A stretch of DNA of 13,383 nucleotides from the NCBI GenBank assembly GCA_003228495.1, contig QIDY01000277.1, positions 1 through 13,383 of the forward strand, given 5' to 3'. The position numbers and the translations under genes are program-made. Positions within the stretch are counted from its first letter, which is position 1; each line of letters opens with the position of its first letter. The notes under the pieces are model-generated. The model did no database searches. It was not told the origin of the DNA and worked only from the letters and a program-made list of their open reading frames with translations. The stretch comes from Nitrospirota bacterium. GTDB taxonomy: Bacteria; Nitrospirota; Nitrospiria; Nitrospirales; UBA8639. Shown in pieces: positions 7,305 to 12,946 of this stretch.

Positions 7305-8019
7305 CTTGAACTCGACCTGCTTGTATGGCTTGACTCGCCATTTCGTCCATCGCCTGAATGGCCTTTTGCATTTGCTCATATTCCCGAGTGACTTTAATCA
7401 ATTCCACCATATCCAACGAAGGATTCACATTGGATTTTTCCAACATCCCTTGATGCACAGTTGTCTCACGCGCTCGGGTCGGCTTCTTGGGAACCGTCCA
7501 ATATAAATCCCCGACCTTCGCAACATTTTCTCCCTTTGGGATTTGATCGAGTCGCAAGGTATCCACCTTCACATTATTCACACTGATATTTCCGGCGTTA
7601 TCAATGACAACTTGCCCCAGCGGCAATTTGATCGGCCCCTTTTTCCCAAGCAAGGGATCACCCATATGGGTCACCAGGTTCCCATCTAAATTTCTTTGCA
7701 ACTTCCCGCCCCGGTAATAGCGTAACCCTTGCGGAGTTTCCGCCACTAAAAATCCTTGGCCTTGCAACGCCACATCTAAGGTTTCTCCTGTATGGGACAG
7801 CACACCCTGCGAACGATCCGGACGCAGCGAATCAATCAAGGGAAACAAATCAATACCGGCAATGGACGGCCCCGAGGTGTGCCCCAGAATAGTGGCAAAG
7901 ATCGGCTTATCTTTCTTAAACCCCGTTGTCTGCACATTGCCTATATTATGAGAGAGAACTTCCAGACGACGTTCGAGTGTGATGGCCCCAGCGAGGGGAG
8001 GATAGATTCCACGGTTCAT
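7300..8019 (-). CDS. flgF: Flagellar proximal rod protein FlgF
   Basis: FlgF is a proximal rod subunit. The product from the ATG at 8019 has 239 residues, close to the family norm. It opens with the rod N-terminal region (ERRLEVLSHNIGNVQTTGFKKDKP) and has the basal-body middle signature GETLDVALQGQGFLVAETPQG followed by YYRGGKLQRNLDGNLV. It ends with SNVNPSLDMVELIKVTREYEQMQKAIQAMDEM. The frame stays open further upstream to 8133. However, AAGGA lies 7 bases before 8019, the extra residues do not look like FlgF, and a sigma-54 promoter lies inside that extension, so 8019 is the start. FlgG is the alternative family, but a longer flgG follows directly. Its stop codon is embedded in repeat copy 3. 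Confidence 0.93.
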   Translation of the reverse strand: MNRGIYPPLAGAITLERRLEVLSHNIGNVQTTGFKKDKPIFATILGHTSGPSIAGIDLFPLIDSLRPDRSQGVLSHTGETLDVALQGQGFLVAETPQGLRYYRGGKLQRNLDGNLVTHMGDPLLGKKGPIKLPLGQVVIDNAGNISVNNVKVDTLRLDQIPKGENVAKVGDLYWTVPKKPTRARETTVHQGMLEKSNVNPSLDMVELIKVTREYEQMQKAIQAMDEMASQAIQAGRVQG

Positions 8020-8053
8020 GAGTGATTCCTTACCATACGTTCCCAACGATTTG

Positions 8054-8069
8054 TGCAACGCATGTGCCA
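8054..8069 (-). promoter_or_regulatory. Predicted sigma-54 promoter for the flgF-flgG-flgA-flgH-flgI-flgJ unit
   Basis: The minus strand reads TGGCAC, five bases, TTGCA (complement of 8064-8069 and 8054-8058). This matches all core positions of the sigma-54 -24/-12 consensus with the required spacing between the invariant GG and GC. Transcription would start near 8043, about 24 bases before the flgF ATG, with AAGGA in the leader. Sigma-54 control of middle flagellar genes through a FleQ/FlrC/FlgR-type activator is established in several lineages. The activator gene itself is not in this window. Confidence 0.85.
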
Positions 8070-8211
8070 CGATGAATGTAGAGAATGGCCTTAATATCGA
8101 AATGCCACAAATGTCCTCGGAAGAGCCGCTCACTCTTGATTCCCCTTACAAATGCAGTGTACATGGGAACCATCTGGAAATTTTTGCCCAGAAAATTGGA
8201 TTTGAGGAAAT

Positions 8212-8240
8212 AGATGGTTTGGGGTTTTCCCAACCCATCT
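8212..8240. promoter_or_regulatory. 12-bp dyad upstream of the sigma-54 promoter (possible activator site or hairpin)
   Basis: Arms at 8212-8223 (AGATGGTTTGGG) and 8229-8240 (CCCAACCCATCT) pair at 11 of 12 positions around a 5-base loop. The centre is about 180 bases upstream of the predicted flgF transcription start, within the range used by sigma-54 activators. No T run follows on either strand, so it is a poor intrinsic terminator. The rest of 8071-8290 holds no gene I can support. Confidence 0.3.
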
Positions 8241-8295
8241 AAAGGGCTATCGGCAGAACTTTCCACGGGAGCGGAATCTTGCCTAGCAGCAGGAC

Positions 8296-8393
8296 GTAAA
8301 AAGGGAGATGTGAGGAGCAAGAGAGAAGGAAAGATTCAGAATATTTCCTATTCTTGCTCCTTACTCCTCACTATTTACTATTTACTTCTTTAC
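8296..8393. repeat. Heptamer inverted-repeat element, copy 4 (motB-flgF gap)
   Basis: The left arm is purine-rich and includes GTGAGGAGCAAGAGAGAAGG (8310-8329). The core is GATTCAGAATATTTCC. The right arm has six 7-bp steps in register at 8352-8393: TCTTGCT, CCTTACT, CCTCACT, ATTTACT twice, and TCTTTAC. GAGGAGCAAG in the left arm pairs with CTTGCTCCTT in the right arm. The motB stop (8390-8392) lies within the last unit. Read with transcription, the element ends in CCC followed by five T residues, so it may terminate the cheW-motA-motB message before the flgF promoter. Confidence 0.85.
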
Positions 8394-9130
8394 GGGAGAA
8401 ATGGATGAGAGGTCGCCGCACGAGGATGAGTGTCACGCAAGACGATCAACTCCACACGACGATTGGAGGCCTGCCCTTCCAAAGTGGCATTGGACTCAAT
8501 TGGGCGAGTTCCAGCAAACCCGGTTGAGGAAAAACGATCGGCCCGCAAATGATGATGTTCTATAAAATACCGAATTAACGCATTGGCTCGCGCAGTGGAA
8601 AGATCCCAATTGGAGGGGAATTCGGCTGTTCTAATAGGTTGATTATCCGTATGCCCTTCCACGGCAATAAAATTAGGAAGATCTCGAACCAATCCGGTAA
8701 TCAAATCAAGGAATTCCTGTATCTGCGGGTTAATCACCGAACTCCCACTGCTAAACAAGGCATCATCGGCAATTCGTATGCTTAAACCTCGTTCTGTCGA
8801 TGTGACCTTGACCCCCTTCGGGACCTTCGACGTTGCGATGGAATTGGCTACCTTGAGGTACGATCGTGCATTGTCTTGGGATTTGGGACGTTCTTTCACC
8901 ACAATCTGCTTATTTTTTGAAATTGGCAAGTTCATAATAGAAAGGTCGCCAATCGGCTTCGTGTTTGAAAAAGAACTAGAGAGGGAATCGCTCAGAACCC
9001 GGTATTTGCCCTGATTGACGGAGGATACGGAATACATGACTACAAAGAAGGCAAAAAGAAGAGTAATAAAGTCGGCATAAGAGACTAACCACCGTTCATG
9101 GTTTTCATGTTCTTCGTGCTTTTTCTTCAC
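8390..9130 (-). CDS. motB: Flagellar motor stator protein MotB
   Basis: MotB pairs with MotA to form the ion channel and anchors the stator to peptidoglycan. The 246-residue product has a charged cytoplasmic N-terminus and a single membrane segment at about 17-36. The invariant proton-binding aspartate is at residue 20 (SYADFITLLFAFFVVMYS). The C-terminal OmpA-like domain has VEGHTDNQPI (157-166), SNWDLSTARA (173-182) and the NRRVEL end (223-228). The start is a GTG at 9130 with only a weak upstream site (GCGAG). No other in-frame start exists before an upstream stop, so expression may depend on motA, which ends 38 bases earlier. The stop codon falls within the terminal unit of repeat copy 4. 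Confidence 0.95.
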   Translation of the reverse strand: MKKKHEEHENHERWLVSYADFITLLFAFFVVMYSVSSVNQGKYRVLSDSLSSSFSNTKPIGDLSIMNLPISKNKQIVVKERPKSQDNARSYLKVANSIATSKVPKGVKVTSTERGLSIRIADDALFSSGSSVINPQIQEFLDLITGLVRDLPNFIAVEGHTDNQPIRTAEFPSNWDLSTARANALIRYFIEHHHLRADRFSSTGFAGTRPIESNATLEGQASNRRVELIVLRDTHPRAATSHPFLP

Positions 9131-9168
9131 TGGATTACTCGCAAATCTGACTCAGTCAAATTAAGATT

Positions 9169-9927
9169 CTATTTCTTTTTTTCAGAAGTCGGCAAAAACC
9201 CACTCAGTTTTTCTTCAATCATCCGGGGATTTTCCCCTTGAGCCACGGAAATCAGTCCCTCAATAACCATCAGTTTTGCGACAATCAACGTCTTCGCTTT
9301 TAATTTAATTTTGCTTCCCATGGGGAGAAAGAAGAGATTGGCAAGCCCCACCCCATACACCGTCGCCACAAAAGCCACGGCAATTCCACTACCGAGTGCC
9401 GAAGGATCTGCCAGGTTTTCCATCACGTGGATCAGTCCTAACACAGCGCCGATAATGCCTACGCATGGGGCATAGCCCCCAAACGCTTCGTACACTTTGG
9501 CGATGGTACCAAGCTCTTCTTCAAAGACTTCCACTTCCACTTCCAGAATTTCTTTGATTTTATGAGGTTCGGTGCCATCAACCACCAATTGCACCCCTTT
9601 AGCCATTAACGGATCCGTCAGGGTTTTCATCTGTCCTTCCAGCGCCAACAACCCCTGCTTTCGACTCACATTTGAAAGTTCGACAATCTTGGTAATTATG
9701 CCCTTCATATCCACACTCACATTGCCGAACACCATTCCGGCGCTCGCCAGGGCCTTCAGAAAGACCGGCAGAGGAAACTGAAGCATCACCGCCCCGACGG
9801 TGCCGCCAACCACAATCAACGCCGCCGTCCCCTGCATAATCGAACTTATGTGACCGCCTTCTAAATGTTGCCCGCCAACAATTGCCCCAATGGAGAGGAT
9901 TATGCCTAGGATCGATAGAATGTCCAT
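9169..9927 (-). CDS. motA: Flagellar motor stator protein MotA
   Basis: MotA is the four-helix inner-membrane stator subunit whose cytoplasmic loop pushes on FliG. From the ATG at 9927 the product has 252 residues. Membrane segments lie at about 3-19, 34-52, 153-170 and 181-203. The cytoplasmic loop contains the conserved SRKQGLLALE (88-97), and EALL-type residues are replaced by EFVE-like EVFEEELGTIAKVYEAFGG. The channel prolines are visible in GYAPCVGIIGAVLGLI (P154) and FFLPMGSKIK (P202). The frame extends three codons upstream to a TTG, but that lies only 2 bases from the AAGGAG site, so the ATG 11 bases away is preferred. The cheW stop overlaps this ribosome binding site, which implies coupled expression. 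Confidence 0.95.
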   Translation of the reverse strand: MDILSILGIILSIGAIVGGQHLEGGHISSIMQGTAALIVVGGTVGAVMLQFPLPVFLKALASAGMVFGNVSVDMKGIITKIVELSNVSRKQGLLALEGQMKTLTDPLMAKGVQLVVDGTEPHKIKEILEVEVEVFEEELGTIAKVYEAFGGYAPCVGIIGAVLGLIHVMENLADPSALGSGIAVAFVATVYGVGLANLFFLPMGSKIKLKAKTLIVAKLMVIEGLISVAQGENPRMIEEKLSGFLPTSEKKK

Positions 9928-9942
9928 GCTACACAATTCTCC

Positions 9943-10431
9943 TTAACAGACGGCCCCAACCCCAAATAACAATTCCAAATTCAATAAAATCAGCAACCGG
10001 CCTTCCACACGTCCTACGCCTTTATGAAACTCATCGGCTCTTCCATGACCGATCGACGGAGGCGGTTCAATTAATTCTTCTGGAAGTCGCAGCACCTCTT
10101 CGACTGAATCCACGATAAACCCCAAAAGTAAATGTGCCACATCCACTACCACAATGCGCGTATCCTTTGTATGTTCCGTCGATGACAATCCTAAACGCGT
10201 CCGAAGATTGATGATCGGAATAACTTTCCCTCGTAGATTCAACACCCCCTCAACATAATGCGGAGCATTGGGAACAGGCGTAATCTCTACCATACGAATA
10301 ATTTCCTGGACATCCAGAATATCAATGGCATACTCCTCAGGTCCTAACTGAAAGCTCACGAGTTGCAACACTTCACCGCTCCCCTCAAATGTCTCATCAT
10401 CCGATACAGCATTCGTTATAGCATTCATCAC
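9943..10431 (-). CDS. cheW: Chemotaxis coupling protein CheW
   Basis: CheW links chemoreceptors to the kinase CheA in the cytoplasmic receptor array. The 162-residue product is a single CheW domain. It contains LVSFQLGPEEYAIDILDVQEII (about 24-45), TPVPNAPHYVEGVLNLRGKVIPIINLR (51-77, the core receptor/CheA contact signature), LLGFIVDSVEEVLRL, and a final GRLLILLNLELLF strand. The first 18 residues are acidic and variable. The start is GTG at 10431 followed directly by ATG; AAAGGA lies 7 bases from the GTG and 10 from the ATG. It leads a cheW-motA-motB unit. No cheA is present, so the kinase is encoded elsewhere. I found no convincing promoter between it and repeat copy 5. Confidence 0.95.
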   Translation of the reverse strand: MMNAITNAVSDDETFEGSGEVLQLVSFQLGPEEYAIDILDVQEIIRMVEITPVPNAPHYVEGVLNLRGKVIPIINLRTRLGLSSTEHTKDTRIVVVDVAHLLLGFIVDSVEEVLRLPEELIEPPPSIGHGRADEFHKGVGRVEGRLLILLNLELLFGVGAVC

Positions 10432-10486
10432 GAATGATTCCTTTCCGGCTCGAAACGATTCTCAGGCATGCAGCACCTCACCAAAC

Positions 10487-10596
10487 AGTGAGAAGTAAGG
10501 AGTAAAAAGTAAGGAGTTAGGAACAAGAAGGGGAAACCTCTTCACTCTTCATTTATAATTCTTTCGCTTCTCATTTTGCCCTTTTCCCTTCTCACT
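10487..10596. repeat. Heptamer inverted-repeat element, copy 5 (upstream of cheW)
   Basis: The left arm has five 7-bp units in exact register at 10487-10521: AGTGAGA, AGTAAGG, AGTAAAA, AGTAAGG and AGTTAGG. It continues into AACAAGAAGGGGAAA. The right arm (about 10540-10596) is pyrimidine-rich and more degraded, ending CTTCTCACT. This copy lies between divergently oriented genes, 55 bases upstream of cheW, so it cannot be a gene-end terminator for an adjacent stop codon in this window. Confidence 0.82.
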
Positions 10597-10803
10597 TCCG
10601 GAATGGGAACCATACCGTTCGTGCTCATTGGAACGAATCACTAATCATTGATGTCAAGATAAGAACCACAAAACCTAGCCACAACTTCCCACAACCTCAT
10701 GTATTCTCCCTGAATCCCACCTATTGGCTCCTTGAGAGCCAAACATCCACTCTGATAGGGTGAGATACATCATCTGCATTTATTACCATAAAGGAAATTC
10801 ATC
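10597..10803. other. Divergent intergenic region with a TTGGCTC/GAGCCAA dyad
   Basis: The divergent region 10432-10803 separates cheW from the plus-strand gene; beyond repeat copy 5 I see no gene in it. A perfect 7-bp inverted repeat, TTGGCTC (10724-10730) and GAGCCAA (10736-10742) with a 5-base spacer, is centred about 71 bases before the plus-strand ATG and could be an operator or small hairpin. AAAGGA before 10804 is the ribosome binding site of that gene. No confident promoter was recognised on either strand. Confidence 0.4.
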
Positions 10804-11064
10804 ATGGACAGACCAGCCAGCTCACAAGCCGATCGATTGCTGCTTGATGCCAAAAAAGCCATTCTCCAAGAACAACATCACCGATTTCAGGACCTTCAAC
10901 GTGAAGAACGTTGGGATGATGCCTGGAAACAACTGCATGTCACATTGACCTGTGCAGCGGATCTGCTGAAAGACTCCGTCTGCTTGTTGGAAAAGGTCGT
11001 AGCTCAAAAGAAGCAACTGCCACCTTCGTCATCTTCTCCATCTGAACCTCCACGATCTTTCTAG
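10804..11064 (+). CDS. Small helical protein of unknown function
   Basis: I do not recognise this 86-residue protein. It is the only likely gene on the plus strand. Support comes from a good ribosome binding site (AAGGA 8 bases before the ATG) and placement in a gap between divergent and convergent neighbours. Residues about 8-70 are predicted helical and strongly charged, with LQREERWDDAWKQLHVTL (about 31-48), cysteines at 50 and 60 and a leucine-rich second helix (AADLLKDSVCLLEKVV). The tail is Pro/Ser-rich and probably disordered. There is no signal peptide or membrane segment. Its size and helical hairpin character recall small flagellar chaperones such as FliT or FlgN, but no signature supports that. 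The convergent MCP gene ends 164 bases away across repeat copy 6. Confidence 0.6.
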   Translation: MDRPASSQADRLLLDAKKAILQEQHHRFQDLQREERWDDAWKQLHVTLTCAADLLKDSVCLLEKVVAQKKQLPPSSSSPSEPPRSF

Positions 11065-11084
11065 GAGGCTGTCCGAGAACAAGA

Positions 11085-11210
11085 AGTGGGAAGTAAAAAG
11101 TAAGTAGTCAGGGGTAAGGGCTAGGGAGTAAAAACAAAAATTCTCTTGCTCTTTCATTTCACTCCTTACTCTTCACTCCTTACGCCTCACGCCTTACTTT
11201 TCACTTTTCA
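11085..11210. repeat. Heptamer inverted-repeat element, copy 6, the most regular (convergent gap)
   Basis: The left arm has seven 7-bp units in unbroken register at 11085-11133, for example AGTGGGA, AGTAAAA, AGTAAGT and GGTAAGG. The right arm has seven complementary-type units in register at 11157-11205, for example TTTCACT, CCTTACT, CTTCACT, CCTTACG and CCTCACG. The spacer is 23 bases. The 16-mer at 11180-11195 is identical to 4881-4896 in copy 2. The element lies 20 bases after the plus-strand gene's stop and 17 bases after the MCP stop, so it could end both transcripts. Confidence 0.9.
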
Positions 11211-11227
11211 TGAATGCGCCTCATGCG

Positions 11228-12904
11228 TCACACCTTAAACACGCTCAGCGTTTTCTGTAGATTCTCTGCTAAAGTACTGAGTTCGTGACAGGCTTGTGCT
11301 GATTCGGTAATACCGCTTGTTGTCTGTCGCGTGGTTTGTGTCATAGATTCCAAATCACCGGCAATTTGACGTGTAGCGTTTGATTGCTTTTCCGCCGCAC
11401 TGGCAATTTGTTGAATCATCCCAGCCGTCTCATTGACCATCGAATGAATGGTCGAGAGGGCTTCTCCTGTCTTATTGGCTAATTCCACCCCTTCACCAAC
11501 TTGATTGGTCCCTTGATCCATTGTCGCCACGGCGTTTTTGGTGTCCTGCTGAATTTGCCGAATCATATCTCCAATTTCTTTAGTCGCCTTGGTCGTACGC
11601 TCTGCCAGTTTTCGAACTTCATCGGCCACGACAGCAAAACCACGTCCTTGGTCCCCGGCTCGTGCTGCCTCAATGGCAGCGTTAAGGGCCAACAGATTCG
11701 TTTGATCCGCAATGTCCTCAATAACTCGCACAATCTCCCCGATTTGATCCGATGACCGCCCTAGAGTCGTAATAATATTGGCCGCCTGAACAACAGCCTC
11801 AGAAATTTGTTGTATTCCCGCGACAGTTTGCATCATGACTTCTTGTCCGCTTCGTGCCATCTCAGCAGTTTCTTGTGCAATCCGGGCCGCTTCAGTGGAG
11901 TTTCGTGCCACTTCTCCGGCCGTCATCGTCATTTCCTCAACGGCAGATGATGATTGAACCGCTCGTGCATCCTGCCCCTCTGCGGCCCGAACCACATTAT
12001 CGGCTGTCGAGGACAATTGCAGGGTGGACGTGGCTAATCGATTGGTAGCCTGGTTGACCAAAAATACTGCGCCATGCATTTTCTTGATAAATACATTGAA
12101 GTCACGCGCCAAATCCGTTATTTCGTCAGACCCACTTCCCACAGGCACGCGCTTCGTTAAATCTCCTTCCCCTTGAGCAATATCGTGAGAAATCGCGGAG
12201 AGGGCATGAAGAGGTCTCAAGACAAACACATACATGAGCCAATACACGGCGACAAGAAATACGCCAATGATCCCAATCATCCACAATCCCGAATGCATGA
12301 CGGAACTCCGCATCAATGCCTGTGCCTGGGTCATGGGAATCGCCAGGGATAACATGCCAATCACATCACCTAGGTTTTTCCCGGTGTGACAATTCACGCA
12401 TGCTTCCACAGAAGCTCTATCCGCACTCGCTCGTAGAAACATCGGCACCCCATCGATAACCTGAATATCGCTAAAACTTTCGGCTCCATTATTGATCAAT
12501 TCTATGGCTTCGGCTTCAAATGCATCTTTTGGTGCATTAGCTGGATTCATCGGTTGCTCGGAGACCAGCCGGGCCTGATAGACACCGCGCGCAGCAAGTT
12601 GCTCCCCCATTTCTTGCGTCGCCGTCGCGGGAAACGGAATGGCGTTCGGGTCTTGGGCATGATCTCTTGATACATGCAGCTGAGATCCTAAGGAAGATTT
12701 TTTCATTTTCCCTACATAATTTTTAGCGATATAGGCTCGGGTGACTTCAATTTGGGCTTGAATGATTTTGCCTTCTTCTTCCAAAAGCAGGCGCATACGT
12801 CCTTCTTCCTGCTGATACGTCACCCATAGGCCGCATATGATCAGGATCGTTGCCAACACTCCAAGAGATAAAACGAATTTCGGTCCTATTCTCAAATTCC
12901 GCAT
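11228..12904 (-). CDS. Methyl-accepting chemotaxis protein with periplasmic heme-c (DUF3365/Tll0287-like) sensor domain
   Basis: This is a complete 558-residue chemoreceptor. The domain order is: transmembrane helix 1 (about 11-29); periplasmic domain (30-203); transmembrane helix 2 (about 207-228); HAMP (about 229-281, RPLHALSAISHDIAQGEGDL); and the cytoplasmic signalling domain. The hairpin tip is EDIADQTNLLALNAAIEAARAG and GRGFAVVADEVRKLAERT (396-437). The periplasmic domain carries C169-x-x-C172-H173, a covalent heme-c motif, within ASVEACVNCHTGKNLGDVIG. This resembles the DUF3365/Tll0287-like domain and the heme-c MCP sensors known from Geobacter; redox or gas sensing is an inference. 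No C-terminal CheR-binding pentapeptide is seen. The ATG at 12904 has GGGAGAG about 7 bases upstream. It lies 42 bases after another MCP gene. Confidence 0.93.
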   Translation of the reverse strand: MRNLRIGPKFVLSLGVLATILIICGLWVTYQQEEGRMRLLLEEEGKIIQAQIEVTRAYIAKNYVGKMKKSSLGSQLHVSRDHAQDPNAIPFPATATQEMGEQLAARGVYQARLVSEQPMNPANAPKDAFEAEAIELINNGAESFSDIQVIDGVPMFLRASADRASVEACVNCHTGKNLGDVIGMLSLAIPMTQAQALMRSSVMHSGLWMIGIIGVFLVAVYWLMYVFVLRPLHALSAISHDIAQGEGDLTKRVPVGSGSDEITDLARDFNVFIKKMHGAVFLVNQATNRLATSTLQLSSTADNVVRAAEGQDARAVQSSSAVEEMTMTAGEVARNSTEAARIAQETAEMARSGQEVMMQTVAGIQQISEAVVQAANIITTLGRSSDQIGEIVRVIEDIADQTNLLALNAAIEAARAGDQGRGFAVVADEVRKLAERTTKATKEIGDMIRQIQQDTKNAVATMDQGTNQVGEGVELANKTGEALSTIHSMVNETAGMIQQIASAAEKQSNATRQIAGDLESMTQTTRQTTSGITESAQACHELSTLAENLQKTLSVFKV

Positions 12905-12922
12905 AAAGGCTCTCCCTAGAAA

Positions 12923-12937
12923 TGTGTCAAAGACACA
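12923..12937. other. Small perfect hairpin between the two MCP genes
   Basis: TGTGTC (12923-12928) and GACACA (12932-12937) form a 6-bp inverted repeat around AAA, in the 42-base gap between the upstream MCP stop and the next MCP start. It has no T run and is too small to call a terminator. A regulatory dyad or chance are both possible. Confidence 0.25.
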
Positions 12938-12946
12938 ACCACTGAT

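Noticed and set aside
8020..8133. N-terminal extension of flgF to a start at 8133
   Set aside because: The 38 extra residues do not resemble FlgF; the sigma-54 promoter lies within them, and the ATG at 8019 has a good ribosome binding site.
8247..8254. GCCGATAG on the minus strand, resembling a sigma-28 -10 element
   Set aside because: There is no TAAA-like -35 at about 15 bases upstream, and it is far from the flgF start.
8030..8320. 96-residue minus-strand ORF upstream of flgF
   Set aside because: It has no family features, overlaps the sigma-54 promoter, the dyad and part of repeat copy 4, and would extend past the flgF start in another frame.
10652..10657. TTGACA on the minus strand, a perfect sigma-70 -35
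   Set aside because: No acceptable -10 hexamer was found at 16-18 bases downstream, so it was not called as the cheW promoter.
3439..11210. The repeated elements as a CRISPR array or insertion sequence
   Set aside because: Units are 7 bp, degenerate and without unique spacers; copies are dispersed in gene gaps. No transposase, clean terminal repeat or target-site duplication is visible.
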